From: Actinomycetes bacterium
Lineage (GTDB): Bacteria > Actinomycetota > Actinomycetes > Mycobacteriales > Mycobacteriaceae
Reading direction: 5' to 3'
Assembly: GCA_022601275.1 (NCBI GenBank)
Contig: JAHZIT010000111.1
Coordinates: 1-35,423, forward strand
Length of the DNA stretch: 35,423 nt
The first letter of the stretch is position 1. Each line of letters starts with the position of its first letter. The notes under the pieces are model-generated. The model was not told the DNA's origin. It worked only from the letters and a program-made list of their open reading frames with translations, and ran no database searches. A program made the translations under genes and the position numbers. Below are positions 7,901 to 17,094 of the stretch, piece by piece.

Positions 7901-9235
7901 ATGACCGTCATTCTGTCTCAGGACACACCGCTCCGGTTCGAGTTGGCCACCGCAGCCACCTGGGCTGACCCGTGGCCGATGTATCGGGCGCTGCGCGATC
8001 ACGACCCGGTCCACCATGTGGTTCCCAGCGGCCATGTGGTTCCCAGCGGCCATGTGGTTCCCAGCGGCCATGTGGGCCGTAACGAACCTGAGGACACCGA
8101 ACCTGAGGCCACCGAACCTGAGGCCACCGAACCCGGGGACTACTACGTGCTGTCCCGGCACGCCGACATCTGGGCCGCCGCCCGCGACCATCAGACTTTC
8201 TCGTCGGCGCGGGGCCTGACCGTGAATTACGGCGAGCTGGATCTCATCGGGCTGGCCGACAATCCGCCGATGGTCATGCAGGACCCGCCCGCACACACCG
8301 AGTTCCGCAAGCTGGTGTCCCGTGGCTTCACGCCGCGTCAGGTCGAGGCCGTCGAGCCCAAGGTCCGCGACTACGTCATCGAGCGTATCGAGCGCATCAA
8401 GGCGAACGGCGGGGGCGACATCGTCGCCGAACTGTTCAAGCCACTCCCTTCGATGGTTGTTGCGCACTACCTCGGCGTTCCCGAAGAGGATCGCGGCCAG
8501 TTCGACGGCTGGACCGACGCGATTGTGGCGGCCAGCACTGCCGAGGGCGGGATAGGCGGTGCGCTGGCGACATTGGGCGACGCGCTCGGCGACATGATGG
8601 CCTACTTCACCGCGCTGATCGAGCGGCGCCGCGTCGAACCTGGAGACGACACGGTCTCGCACCTGGTGGCCGCGGGCGTGGGCGCCGACGGGGACATCGC
8701 CGGGGTGCTCTCGATTCTGGCGTTCACCTTCACGATGGTCACCGGCGGCAACGACACCACCACCGGAATGTTAGGAGGTACGGTGCAGCTGCTGCACCAA
8801 CGGCCAGATCAACGGAGGCTGTTGGTAAGTCAGCCCGACCTGATACCCGATGCAGTCGATGAACTGCTACGGCTGACCTCCCCGGTCCAGATGCTGGGCC
8901 GCACCGTGACCCGGGACGTCAAGATCGGCGACGTCACCATCCCGGAAGGCCGCCGAGCGATGCTCCTCTACGGCTCCGGTAACCGGGACGAACGCCAATA
9001 CGGTCCCGATGCGGCGCAGCTCGACGTCACTCGCAGGCCACGCAACATCCTCACATTCAGCCACGGCGCGCACCATTGTCTGGGTGCCGCGGCCGCCCGA
9101 ATGCAGTCGCGGGTCGCTCTCACCGAATTGCTCGCCCGGATACCGGACTTCGAAGTCGACGAGTCCGGAATCGTTTGGGCTGGCGGCAGTTACGTTCGAC
9201 GACCGTTGTCAGTGCCCTTCGCGGTGACGACTTGA
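7901..9235 (+). CDS. cyp130: cytochrome P450 CYP130 with an in-frame repeat insertion
   Basis: This 444-residue soluble P450 matches CYP130 of M. tuberculosis (405 residues) along almost its whole length. The heme-binding loop FSHGAHHCLG has its Cys ligand at 393, the I-helix has GGNDTTTG near 280, and the K-helix has DELLR (ExxR). The natural substrate of CYP130 is not established. Between HHVVP (about residue 42) and DYYVLSRHAD (residue 80) lie about 37 residues where I recall six in CYP130. They are made of SGHVVP units followed by TEPEA units, encoded by two tandem DNA repeats. This falls between two N-terminal beta strands, a surface loop far from the heme, so the enzyme may still fold. 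The stop overlaps the TetR start as TGATG. Confidence 0.93.
   Translation: MTVILSQDTPLRFELATAATWADPWPMYRALRDHDPVHHVVPSGHVVPSGHVVPSGHVGRNEPEDTEPEATEPEATEPGDYYVLSRHADIWAAARDHQTFSSARGLTVNYGELDLIGLADNPPMVMQDPPAHTEFRKLVSRGFTPRQVEAVEPKVRDYVIERIERIKANGGGDIVAELFKPLPSMVVAHYLGVPEEDRGQFDGWTDAIVAASTAEGGIGGALATLGDALGDMMAYFTALIERRRVEPGDDTVSHLVAAGVGADGDIAGVLSILAFTFTMVTGGNDTTTGMLGGTVQLLHQRPDQRRLLVSQPDLIPDAVDELLRLTSPVQMLGRTVTRDVKIGDVTIPEGRRAMLLYGSGNRDERQYGPDAAQLDVTRRPRNILTFSHGAHHCLGAAAARMQSRVALTELLARIPDFEVDESGIVWAGGSYVRRPLSVPFAVTT
8015..8075 (+). repeat. 18-bp tandem repeat in cyp130, 3.4 copies
   Basis: The unit CATGTGGTTCCCAGCGGC occurs at 8015-8032, 8033-8050 and 8051-8068 without a mismatch, then seven bases of a fourth copy. 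Eighteen bases keep the frame and encode repeated HVVPSG. The copies are identical, which suggests recent expansion. Confidence 0.95.
8084..8133 (+). repeat. 15-bp tandem repeat in cyp130, 3.3 copies
   Basis: The unit GAACCTGAGGCCACC occurs at 8084-8098 (one base different), 8099-8113 and 8114-8128, followed by GAACC. It encodes repeated EPEAT, an acidic, probably disordered loop. It begins eight bases after the 18-bp array, so two unrelated arrays abut in one loop. Confidence 0.93.
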
Positions 9236-9897
9236 TGGCGGGCGACTGGTTGGCGGCGGGCCGCAACGAACTGGCGGCCGACCGCATCCTGGACGCGGCA
9301 GGCGAGCTGTTCGGCAAGAAGGATGCCGCGACCGCTGGCATGCACGAGATCGCCTCAGCCGCAGGCTGTTCACGCGCCACCCTTTATCGCTACTTCGAGA
9401 ACCGCGATGCCCTCTACACCGCCTACGTGCATCGCGAGAGCTATCGACTCTTCCGAGAGATGACCGATCAACTCATGTCGGTGGTGGATCCGCGGGAGCG
9501 GCTGATCGAGGGCATGCTCACCTCGCTCCGAAAGGTTCGCGAAAGCCCGGCCCTGGCCTCCTGGTTTGCGACCACGCAACGCCCGATCGGTGGCGAGATC
9601 GCCGAACAGTCCGACGTGGTCAGGGCGCTCACCGAGGCGTTCGTGATCTCTCTCGGCGCCGATGAGCCGGACCTGGTCGAGCGTCGGGCGCGCTGGCTGG
9701 TCCGGGTGATGACCTCGCTGCTGGTGTTTCCAGGCACCGACGAAGCCGATGAACGCAGCATGCTCGAGGACTTCGTCGTCCCGACCATGCTGCCGGTTCA
9801 GCGGGCCGCCCAGACGACCCAGCGTCGTGGGTCAAGCCACCGGCTGGGCTTGGCGGCTGCCCCGGGCTCAAGGCCGAACCCTGGTGAATCGGTGTAG
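9235..9897 (+). CDS. TetR-family transcriptional regulator (Rv1255c-like)
   Basis: This 220-residue regulator has an N-terminal helix-turn-helix at about residues 13-60 (ADRILDAAGELF, then MHEIASAAGCSRATLYRYF), the classic TetR DNA-binding signature, and an all-helical ligand domain after it. The ATG at 9235 overlaps the cyp130 stop codon (TGATG), so translation of the two is coupled. As in M. tuberculosis, a TetR gene directly behind cyp130 suggests it controls the cyp130 transcript, possibly through the gap at 7856-7900; the inducer is unknown. The last about 25 residues are low complexity and overlap the convergent acyltransferase gene by 30 bases. Confidence 0.92.
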   Translation: MAGDWLAAGRNELAADRILDAAGELFGKKDAATAGMHEIASAAGCSRATLYRYFENRDALYTAYVHRESYRLFREMTDQLMSVVDPRERLIEGMLTSLRKVRESPALASWFATTQRPIGGEIAEQSDVVRALTEAFVISLGADEPDLVERRARWLVRVMTSLLVFPGTDEADERSMLEDFVVPTMLPVQRAAQTTQRRGSSHRLGLAAAPGSRPNPGESV

Positions 9898-11055
9898 CAA
9901 CCACGCCAGCGGGATGGTGACCACCAGTGTCCCCGAGAACAGTTGCCAGACCGAGCCGGTGTAGATGGGGTAACGCAGAATCTCCACCATCACCAGCTCC
10001 ATGATGATCAGGTGAATCAGGAAGATCTCATAGGAGATCTCACCCAGAAAGACCATGGGGCGGCTACCCATCATGCGTACATAAAGACCCTGCCGGTCAC
10101 CGCCCGCCGATCCGGGCTGCTTCCCGCCCAGCACCCCGGGTCCACACAGCGCCAACGGCGCAACGAGCAATGTCGCGATGACAGCGTAGAACGCGACCTT
10201 GAACAGGGCCTCGCGCAACTCGGTGGGCGAGGTCGTCGGCTCTCCGGCGATCGGCGTTGCCACGATGAAGTAGCTCACAACGGCCAACGGGATACACGCC
10301 AGCGCGTAGGCGCGCAGCCCCAATGGCTGCAGCGCCGCCAGCACCATCCCGCCGACGAACCACGCCAGATAGCCCGGCAACCACAGCCGGCTACCGTCGG
10401 GCAGGAAGTCGGTCGTGTGCACCAGAATGAGCCAAGCCGGCGACACCAACGCGAGACCGGCCAATCCAGCGAGCAACAGCCGCGGCCGCCACTGCCGGCG
10501 GCACAGCAAGACCAGCAGCAGGTATGCCAACAGCGGTAGCAGCGCATAGAACGCCACCTCGACCGCGAGGCTCCACATCTGGGTAAGCCCTTGGTGCAGA
10601 TAGGAAAACAAGTAGTCGTCGGTGTAGATCTGAGTCAGCGTGAGATTGCGGAACAACCCCTCCCAAGTGTGTCCTGGGTTAGGTCCGGCGGTGCGGAAGT
10701 GGTAAAGCAGGTAGGCGGCAATCACGGTGACGGCGTAGGCGGGCATGATGCGCCGCACCCGGTGCCACGCGTAGCGGCGCACCGAGGGCGGAGGCCTCTG
10801 CCAGGCAACGGCTTTCACCCAGGGCGCGAACAACAGGAAGCCGGACAGCACGAAGAAGATCGGCACGCCGATCTCCATCCGCGAGTACACCAACCCCACA
10901 TAGCCCTGCGGATACTTACCCGTGGTGTATGCGGCGTGGGTCAGCACCACCAGCAGTGCCGCGACAGCCCGAATCCCGGTAAGCGAGTCGACCCGTCCGG
11001 TCGCATTGACCGACTCAAGGCCGCCTTGGGCATCGAGTTCTCTGGGCGCAGTCAT
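9868..11055 (-). CDS. membrane acyltransferase, family 3 (OafA/YrhL type, Rv1254-like)
   Basis: This 395-residue integral membrane protein with about ten predicted helices belongs to acyltransferase family 3, whose members O-acylate sugars or lipids at the cell envelope. The first helix has the family pattern SLTGIRAVAALLVVLTHA with a conserved Arg and His; GVPIFFVLSGFLLF and a later GEISYEIFLIHL block are also typical. The acceptor cannot be told. It starts 14 bases after the deaD stop on the same strand, so it is probably co-transcribed with deaD. Its 3' end overlaps that of the convergent TetR gene. Confidence 0.9.
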   Translation of the reverse strand: MTAPRELDAQGGLESVNATGRVDSLTGIRAVAALLVVLTHAAYTTGKYPQGYVGLVYSRMEIGVPIFFVLSGFLLFAPWVKAVAWQRPPPSVRRYAWHRVRRIMPAYAVTVIAAYLLYHFRTAGPNPGHTWEGLFRNLTLTQIYTDDYLFSYLHQGLTQMWSLAVEVAFYALLPLLAYLLLVLLCRRQWRPRLLLAGLAGLALVSPAWLILVHTTDFLPDGSRLWLPGYLAWFVGGMVLAALQPLGLRAYALACIPLAVVSYFIVATPIAGEPTTSPTELREALFKVAFYAVIATLLVAPLALCGPGVLGGKQPGSAGGDRQGLYVRMMGSRPMVFLGEISYEIFLIHLIIMELVMVEILRYPIYTGSVWQLFSGTLVVTIPLAWLLHRFTRVRP

Positions 11056-11069
11056 CAGGAGCGGGCGCC

Positions 11070-12761
11070 TCAGTATGACTTTCGGCGCGCCTTAGGCCCG
11101 CGATCGGGTTCGAGATGGATCAGCTGACCCTGGATCCTGGTGTGCTCCAGCGCCTTCAGTGTCTTCTTAGATAATTTGGCCGGCAGTTCCACCAGTGAAT
11201 GATCCACCTTGATCGTAATGTGGCCGAAATCGCTGCGATGCAGTCCGCCCTCATTGGCGATGGCACCCACGATCGCGCCCGGAGCAACCTTGTGCCGCTT
11301 GCCGACCGCAATGCGGTACGTCGCGAGGTCGCTGCGGGCATCGCGGCGCTTGCGCGGCGGCCTATCGTCGCGGCCCGCGCGGTCAGTCCGCGCGCGTCGC
11401 TTCTCCGGCGGCGGCTCCGTCATCAGGAACTCCCCACCGTCGCGACTCTGCAGAGCCAGGGCGGCAGCGATGTCGGCCATCGGCACGTCATGGTCGCGCT
11501 CGTAACCCTCGATCAGCTTGCGGAACAGCTCGATTTTTGGCGACGCCAAGGCCTCGGTGATGGAGTCGCGGAACTTCTCGACGCGTTGCGCATTGACGTC
11601 GTCAACGGACGGCAACTGCCCCTCGATGAGCTTCTGGCGGGTAACCCGCTCGATGGAGTTGAGCAGATGCCGCTCCCGCGGTGTGACGAACAGCAGCGCA
11701 GTCCCCGACCGACCGGCGCGCCCGGTACGTCCGATCCGATGTACGTAGGACTCCGGGTCATGGGGAATGTCGTAGTTCAGCACGTGTGAGATGCGCTCGA
11801 CGTCGAGCCCCCGCGCTGCCACGTCAGTGGCGATGAGGATGTCGAGCTTGCCCTCTTTGAGTGCGGTGATGGTTCGCTCGCGCACGGCTTGAGGGATGTC
11901 GCCGTTGATGGCAGCCGCGGAAAAACCCCGGGCGCGCAGCTTCTCGGCGACCTCCTCGGTGGCCTGCTTGGTACGGACGAACACGATCATCGCTTCGAAC
12001 GGCTCGACCTCGAGCAGCCGGGTGAGCGCGTCCATCTTTCGTGGCCCCGACACCTGTATGTAACGCTGCGAGATATTGTCAGCCGTCGCGGTCCTGGATT
12101 CGACCTTCACCTGTACCGGGTCGTGCAGGTACTTGGAGGTGATCTTGCGGATCGCCGGCGGCATCGTCGCCGAGAACAGCGCGACCTGCTTGTACTCCGG
12201 GGTGCCTTCGAGTATGCGTTCTACGTCCTCGGCGAACCCCATTTGCAGCATCTCGTCGGCCTCGTCGAGAACCAGGTAGTCGAGGTGCGTGAGGTCCAGG
12301 CTGCCCTTGTCGAGGTGATCGATGACCCGGCCCGGAGTACCGACGACCACCTGGGCGCCACGCTTGAGCCCGGCCAACTGGGGACCGTAGGGGGAGCCTC
12401 CGTAGATCGGCAGCACGTTCACCCGCAGATGGGCACCGTAGCGACTGAAAGCCTCGGCGACCTGCAACGCCAGCTCGCGCGTCGGCGCCAGCACCAGCGC
12501 CTGGGTGATCCGGCTGGAGGTGTCGATCTTCGACAGGATCGGGATCGCGAAAGCCGCTGTCTTTCCGGTTCCCGTCTGGGCGAGTCCGACTACGTCGGCA
12601 CCGGCCAGCATCGCCGGAATGGTCGCCTCTTGGATCGGCGAGGGCGTTTCGTATCCGACATCGGCGACGGCCTGCAGCACCGAGTGGTGAATCTGCAGGT
12701 CAGCGAAGCTCAGGTCGCCAGCCCGCTCGACAGTGCCGGGCTCCACGTTCGAAGACGTCAT
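11070..12761 (-). CDS. deaD: DEAD-box RNA helicase DeaD/CsdA
   Basis: This 563-residue ATP-dependent RNA helicase acts in ribosome assembly and mRNA turnover, especially in the cold. All core motifs are visible: Q-motif TPSPIQEATIP (about 39-49), Walker A AQTGTGKT (61-68), PTREL, TPGR, DEAD (166-169), SAT (197-199) and HRIGRTGRAGR. A basic linker follows, then a C-terminal DbpA-like RNA-binding domain ending near the C-terminus (GKRHKVAPGAIVGAIANEGG through QGQLIHLE). Length and layout match Rv1253. Divergent from lprE with 86 bases between; probably the first gene of a two-gene unit with the acyltransferase. Confidence 0.95.
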   Translation of the reverse strand: MTSSNVEPGTVERAGDLSFADLQIHHSVLQAVADVGYETPSPIQEATIPAMLAGADVVGLAQTGTGKTAAFAIPILSKIDTSSRITQALVLAPTRELALQVAEAFSRYGAHLRVNVLPIYGGSPYGPQLAGLKRGAQVVVGTPGRVIDHLDKGSLDLTHLDYLVLDEADEMLQMGFAEDVERILEGTPEYKQVALFSATMPPAIRKITSKYLHDPVQVKVESRTATADNISQRYIQVSGPRKMDALTRLLEVEPFEAMIVFVRTKQATEEVAEKLRARGFSAAAINGDIPQAVRERTITALKEGKLDILIATDVAARGLDVERISHVLNYDIPHDPESYVHRIGRTGRAGRSGTALLFVTPRERHLLNSIERVTRQKLIEGQLPSVDDVNAQRVEKFRDSITEALASPKIELFRKLIEGYERDHDVPMADIAAALALQSRDGGEFLMTEPPPEKRRARTDRAGRDDRPPRKRRDARSDLATYRIAVGKRHKVAPGAIVGAIANEGGLHRSDFGHITIKVDHSLVELPAKLSKKTLKALEHTRIQGQLIHLEPDRGPKARRKSY

Positions 12762-12770
12762 CGAGGTCGC

Positions 12771-12776
12771 AGTCTA
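12771..12776 (-). promoter_or_regulatory. -10 box of deaD
   Basis: On the minus strand TAGACT fits TANNNT and lies nine bases before the deaD ATG, so the mRNA leader would be at most one or two bases long. Confidence 0.4.
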
Positions 12777-12833
12777 GTGCCAGTCGAAGCGCTTTCCGCC
12801 GCGCGCCTTCCGGCAGGCCGGCAGCAGGGCCGG

Positions 12834-12839
12834 TACGGT
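12834..12839 (+). promoter_or_regulatory. -10 box for leaderless lprE transcript
   Basis: TACGGT fits TANNNT and is eight bases before the GTG at 12848; there is no Shine-Dalgarno sequence, so a leaderless start at this GTG is likely. Confidence 0.4.
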
Positions 12840-12847
12840 GCGCACTT

Positions 12848-13438
12848 GTGAACTGGACGGTGACGATCGGGACCCGGGCGGGTGCGGTCGCCGGCGTCGC
12901 GCTGCTGACCATCGCGGTACCGACCATCGTGGGCTGCAGTTCGGGCGACTCGACGGCTTCCAAGACGCCCGAGCCGACCGCGGGTTCGACCCAACCCCAG
13001 TCCTCGGCGACTCCCACACCATCGGCTGGCGGTGTGCCCGGCACGTCAGCGGCCAACGATCCGTGCGCGACGAACCTCGCCGCACCTGAGATCGCCGATG
13101 CAGTAGCCGCGCTGCCCCGTGACCCGCGCAGCAACCAGGGCTGGAACCCCGAGCCTCTGGCCGGTAACTACAACGAATGTGCGCAGCTGTCGGTGGTGAT
13201 CATCAAGGCCAATACGAACTCAGAGAACCCCAACACCCGCGCGCTGCTGTTCCATCGGGGCAAATTCATCCCGACTGGCGTACCCGACACCTACGGCTTC
13301 AACGGCTTGGACAGCGCGGCGACCACCGGCGACACGGTCGCGCTCCAGTACTCCAGCGGCGTGGCCGGGCTGGACAGCGTGGTGAAGTTCCGCTGGAACG
13401 GCAACGGGGTGGAGCTGATCGGCAACACGGGCGGCTGA
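12848..13438 (+). CDS. lprE: lipoprotein LprE (LppP/LprE family)
   Basis: This 196-residue exported lipoprotein has a signal sequence with the lipobox IVGC, so Cys30 should be lipidated after cleavage by signal peptidase II. A Ser/Thr/Pro-rich stretch (31-70) forms the usual linker, then a compact domain with two cysteines (in NDPCATN and NECAQL) that may form a disulfide, and the LLFHRGKFIPTGVPDTYGF region typical of the LppP/LprE family. LprE of M. tuberculosis has been linked to immune signalling in macrophages; the molecular role is unknown. It is divergent from deaD. Confidence 0.9.
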   Translation: MNWTVTIGTRAGAVAGVALLTIAVPTIVGCSSGDSTASKTPEPTAGSTQPQSSATPTPSAGGVPGTSAANDPCATNLAAPEIADAVAALPRDPRSNQGWNPEPLAGNYNECAQLSVVIIKANTNSENPNTRALLFHRGKFIPTGVPDTYGFNGLDSAATTGDTVALQYSSGVAGLDSVVKFRWNGNGVELIGNTGG

Positions 13439-13498
13439 GTTCGCGCAGATCGGATTTCGCGCATGTGCATTGCCGTTCGCGGATGGCGACCTGGTGCC

Positions 13499-13538
13499 AC
13501 CAGACTTGGGCTACCAGACTTGGGGCCACCAGATAGTG
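13499..13538 (+). repeat. short tandem repeat upstream of the nuclease/helicase gene
   Basis: ACCAGACTTGGG occurs at 13499-13510 and again at 13513-13524, followed by a shorter ACCAGA at 13528-13533. The period is 14-15 bases. It lies in the 149-base gap between lprE and the helicase gene, 40-75 bases upstream of the -10 box, where a regulator could bind. No other feature was seen in the gap apart from the promoter. Confidence 0.6.
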
Positions 13539-13575
13539 CAGGTTCGCGGCAAACAGACATGTCGGTGAGCTGACC

Positions 13576-13581
13576 TACAGT
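13576..13581 (+). promoter_or_regulatory. -10 box for leaderless nuclease/helicase transcript
   Basis: TACAGT fits TANNNT and is six bases before the GTG at 13588; no Shine-Dalgarno sequence is present, so this GTG is probably the first base of the message. Confidence 0.45.
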
Positions 13582-13587
13582 GGCAGC

Positions 13588-16500
13588 GTGTTCGTAGCAA
13601 CCGACGCGGGCGAAGACCGCGTGATCTACAGCGCCTCGGACCTCGCCGCCGCCGCGCGGTGCGAATACGCGCTGCTGCGCTCGTTCGACGCCCGGCTCGG
13701 CTGGGGTCCTGAAGTGTCGGCCGACGACGAACTTCTCTCCCGCACCGCCGAACTCGGCGATGAGCACGAGCAGCGCCATCTCGACGAGCTGCGGCGTCGG
13801 CCGCAGTCCGGCGACGTCATCGTCATCGGGCGCCCGGACTACACCGTGGCGGGGCTGGCCGCGGCCGCCGATCAGACCTTGCGCGCGGTCGGGCGCAACG
13901 CAGCGGTGATCTACCAGGCCGCCATGTTCGACGGCCGATTCGTCGGCTTCGCCGACTTCCTGATCCTGGAAGCCTCCCCGCGCGGTCCTCACTACCGGCT
14001 CCGCGACACCAAGCTGGCCCGCTCGGTGAAGGTGGAGGCACTACTGCAGTTGGCGGCCTACGCCCAGAGCCTCACTGACGCCGGCGTTCCCGTGGCACCC
14101 GAAGTGGACCTGGTCCTGGGCGACGGCACCGCGGTCAGCTACCCCATCGACGAACTGCTGCCGGTGTTCCGGCCCCGCCGGGCTGCGTTGGAGCGGCTGC
14201 TCGACGGGCACCTGGCCCGCGGTACGCCCGCGGACTGGGCGGACGAGAACATCCGCGCCTGCTTCCGTTGCGCTGAATGCGAACAGCAGGTCCGCGCGAG
14301 CGATGATCTGTTGCTGGTCGCGGGCATGCGGGTCAGCCAGCGCGCCCGGCTGATCGACTCGGGAATCTCCACGGTGCACGAGCTGGCCGGTCACAGCGGC
14401 CCGGCTCCCGGACTGTCGGCCCGCACGGTCAATGCGCTCACCGCACAAGCGCGGCTGCAGGTCGCCGACCGGGTGGACGGCAAGCCGCCGTTTGACATCG
14501 TCGATCCGCAGCCACTGATGGTCCTGCCCGATGCCGATAGAGGCGATCTGTTCTTCGACTTCGAGGGTGACCCGCTGTGGACGTCTGACGGACGCGAGTG
14601 GGGGCTGGAATACCTGTGGGGCGTGCTGAGCGCGGACGGCGATTTTCAGCGGTTCTGGGCCCACGACCGTGCCGAAGAGAGGCAGGCGCTGATCGACTTC
14701 CTGACCATGGTGCGCAAGAGGCGCCAGCGGTTTCCCGGCATGCATGTCTACCACTACGCAACATATGAGAAAACCACTCTGCTGCGCCTCGCAGGGCGCT
14801 ACGGCGTCGGGGAGAACGAGGTCGACGATCTGCTGCGCGAGGGCGTGCTCGTTGACCTCTATCCTCTGGTGCGCAAGAGTATTCGCGTCGGCGCCGAAAG
14901 CTACAGCATCAAGTCGCTGGAGCCCCTGTACATGGGGCAGGAGCTGCGGGCCGGTGAGGTCACCACCGCGACGGCGTCGATCACCGAGTACGCCCGATAC
15001 TGCGGGCTGCGCGCGGCTGGGCATGCCGACGACGCCTCGCGGGTGCTGAAGGAGATCGAGGAATACAACCGCTACGACTGCCGGTCGACGCGTCGGCTGC
15101 GCGATTGGCTGGTAGCACGCGCCATCGAATCCGGGGTGCCGCCAAGGGGCCCTGTTCCGGTGACCGACGGCGCCCAGCCAAACGCCGTCGAGGTCGACGC
15201 GGTCGAGCGCAAGCTGTGGGAGTTCGCCGGCACCGGAATCGAAGCACGCACCCCGACCCAGACTGCCGTCGCGATGTTTGCGGCGGCCAAGGGTTTTCAC
15301 AAGCGAGAGGACAAGCCGTTCTGGTGGGGACATTTCGATCGCGTGAACAATCCCGTCGACGAGTGGGCCGACAACAGCGGCGTCTTCCTCTCCGAGGACC
15401 ACGAGATCGTCGCGGACTGGCATCAGCCGCCGCGAGCGCGAAAACCGCAGCGGCACGTCCGGTTGTTCGGTGAGCTCGCCACCGGGGAACTGAGCCGGGA
15501 GATGTACGCGCTCTATGCCCCGCCCTCGCCCGGGGGGCTGAGCGATGACCCCAACCGACGAGCATTCGCTTCGGTGACGGTAACCGACTGCGACGACCTC
15601 GATGCACCCACGCAAGTGCTGATCATCGAGAAGCAACCTAAGGGCGGTGACATCTATGCACAAGTGCCGTTCGCCCTCACCCCCTGTCAGCCACTCAGCA
15701 CCAAGACCTTGCAGGAGTCCATCGCCCGGGCCGCCGCCCACATCGCAGCCGGACTGCCTACGCTGCCTGCCAATGCTGTGACCGGAATCCTCTTGCGCGA
15801 AGCGCCGCGCACGAAAAGCGGCCGCCCATTGCCCCGCAGCGAGGCCGCCGATCACGCCGCTGATGACATCACCGCAGCGCTGTTGGATCTCGACTCGTCC
15901 TACCTAGCGGTGCACGGACCGCCGGGCACCGGCAAGACGTTTACGTCAGCGCAGGTTATCGCCACCCTCGTCAACGCGTACGGCTGGCGTATCGGCGTGG
16001 TCGCACAGTCACACGCCGTCGTGGAAAACCTTTTCGGCGACGTCCTTGACGCCGGTGTGGACGGCGCCCGAGTAGCAAAGAAACTCAATACCGTCGTCGC
16101 CGGCTGGACCGAGATCGACAACGCGGAGTTCGCCGACTTCATTGCCCGCAACGACGGCTGCGTGGTCGGAGGCACGGCATGGGACTTCGCCAACGACAAC
16201 AAGATTCCCACTGGAAGCCTCGATCTGCTGGTGGTCGAGGAAGCCGGACAGTTCAGCCTGGCCAATACCATCGCAGTGTCGCGCGCGGCAAGAAACTTAC
16301 TGCTGTTGGGCGATCCACAACAGTTGCCACAGGTCACCCAGGGCACCCACCCGGAGCCCGTCGACGTCTCCGCGCTCGGCTGGCTGGTCGAAGGGCACAA
16401 GACGTTGCCGTCCGAACGCGGATATTTCCTGGACCGCTCCTACCGCATGCATCCCGACGTGTGCCGGGCGGTGTCGCGGTTGTCCTACGACGGCCGACTG

Positions 16501-17094
16501 CGCTCCCACGAATCACTCACCGCCGCACGCCGACTCGACGGTGTCGCGGCAGGCGTCCGCATGCTGTCCGTCGAGCATGACGGCAATGCGACAGCGAGCC
16601 CCGAGGAGGCCGAGGCGATCGTCGCGGAGATCGCAGCCCTGATGGGCACGACGTGGATCGACGAGCGCGGCCACCGGGCCCTCGAGCAGGACGACGTACT
16701 TGTCGTCACTCCGTACAACGCCCAGGTCGCGCTAATCCGCCGACAACTCGACGCGGTGGGGCTCACCGCCGTGCGCGCAGGCACCGTCGACAAGTTCCAG
16801 GGTCAGCAGGCGCCGGTGGTGTTCGTGTCGATGACGGCGTCGTCGATCGATGATGTCCCACACGGAATCGCTTTCCTGCTCAACAGAAACCGGCTCAACG
16901 TCGCGGTGAGCCGGGCCCAGTACCTGGCGGTGATCGTGCGCTCCGGCCAGCTGACCGACTATCTGCCCGGCACCCCGGATCGACTGGTGGAGTTGGGGGC
17001 TTTTCTGGCGCTTGGCGAACCTGCCGCGGCCCCCCGCTCCCGAATTCAGTCGACTCCGGTTACGACGACTCCGGATCTGCGGACTTCCGGGTGA
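13588..17094 (+). CDS. RecB-like nuclease / DEDD exonuclease / superfamily-1 helicase fusion (Rv1251c-like)
   Basis: This 1168-residue multidomain protein combines three activities. The N-terminal part (about 10-300) is a TM0106-type RecB-like nuclease: GFADFL near 121, RDTKLAR near 140 (PD-(D/E)xK lysine) and QLAAYAQ near 154, plus a Cys pair CFRCAEC near 230. The middle (about 320-510) looks like a DEDD 3'-5' exonuclease/RNase H fold with FFDFEGD near 323, YHYATYEK near 388 and YNRYDC near 494. The C-terminus is a Upf1/Dna2-like helicase: GPPGTGKT (about 777), VVEEAG (about 882), [24 protein letters not shown] (about 1065) and NVAVSRAQ (about 1110). DNA or RNA processing in repair is likely; the biological role is unknown. 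Its 3' end overlaps the convergent exporter gene by 35 bases. Confidence 0.9.
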   Translation: MFVATDAGEDRVIYSASDLAAAARCEYALLRSFDARLGWGPEVSADDELLSRTAELGDEHEQRHLDELRRRPQSGDVIVIGRPDYTVAGLAAAADQTLRAVGRNAAVIYQAAMFDGRFVGFADFLILEASPRGPHYRLRDTKLARSVKVEALLQLAAYAQSLTDAGVPVAPEVDLVLGDGTAVSYPIDELLPVFRPRRAALERLLDGHLARGTPADWADENIRACFRCAECEQQVRASDDLLLVAGMRVSQRARLIDSGISTVHELAGHSGPAPGLSARTVNALTAQARLQVADRVDGKPPFDIVDPQPLMVLPDADRGDLFFDFEGDPLWTSDGREWGLEYLWGVLSADGDFQRFWAHDRAEERQALIDFLTMVRKRRQRFPGMHVYHYATYEKTTLLRLAGRYGVGENEVDDLLREGVLVDLYPLVRKSIRVGAESYSIKSLEPLYMGQELRAGEVTTATASITEYARYCGLRAAGHADDASRVLKEIEEYNRYDCRSTRRLRDWLVARAIESGVPPRGPVPVTDGAQPNAVEVDAVERKLWEFAGTGIEARTPTQTAVAMFAAAKGFHKREDKPFWWGHFDRVNNPVDEWADNSGVFLSEDHEIVADWHQPPRARKPQRHVRLFGELATGELSREMYALYAPPSPGGLSDDPNRRAFASVTVTDCDDLDAPTQVLIIEKQPKGGDIYAQVPFALTPCQPLSTKTLQESIARAAAHIAAGLPTLPANAVTGILLREAPRTKSGRPLPRSEAADHAADDITAALLDLDSSYLAVHGPPGTGKTFTSAQVIATLVNAYGWRIGVVAQSHAVVENLFGDVLDAGVDGARVAKKLNTVVAGWTEIDNAEFADFIARNDGCVVGGTAWDFANDNKIPTGSLDLLVVEEAGQFSLANTIAVSRAARNLLLLGDPQQLPQVTQGTHPEPVDVSALGWLVEGHKTLPSERGYFLDRSYRMHPDVCRAVSRLSYDGRLRSHESLTAARRLDGVAAGVRMLSVEHDGNATASPEEAEAIVAEIAALMGTTWIDERGHRALEQDDVLVVTPYNAQVALIRRQLDAVGLTAVRAGTVDKFQGQQAPVVFVSMTASSIDDVPHGIAFLLNRNRLNVAVSRAQYLAVIVRSGQLTDYLPGTPDRLVELGAFLALGEPAAAPRSRIQSTPVTTTPDLRTSG

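Noticed and set aside
13439..13587. CRISPR-like array upstream of the nuclease/helicase gene
   Set aside because: The repeats are 14-15 bases apart without spacers, and no cas genes are present.
14041..15855. 604-residue open frame on the minus strand inside the nuclease/helicase gene
   Set aside because: It lies wholly opposite conserved helicase and nuclease coding sequence, shows no recognisable domain and is explained by high GC content.
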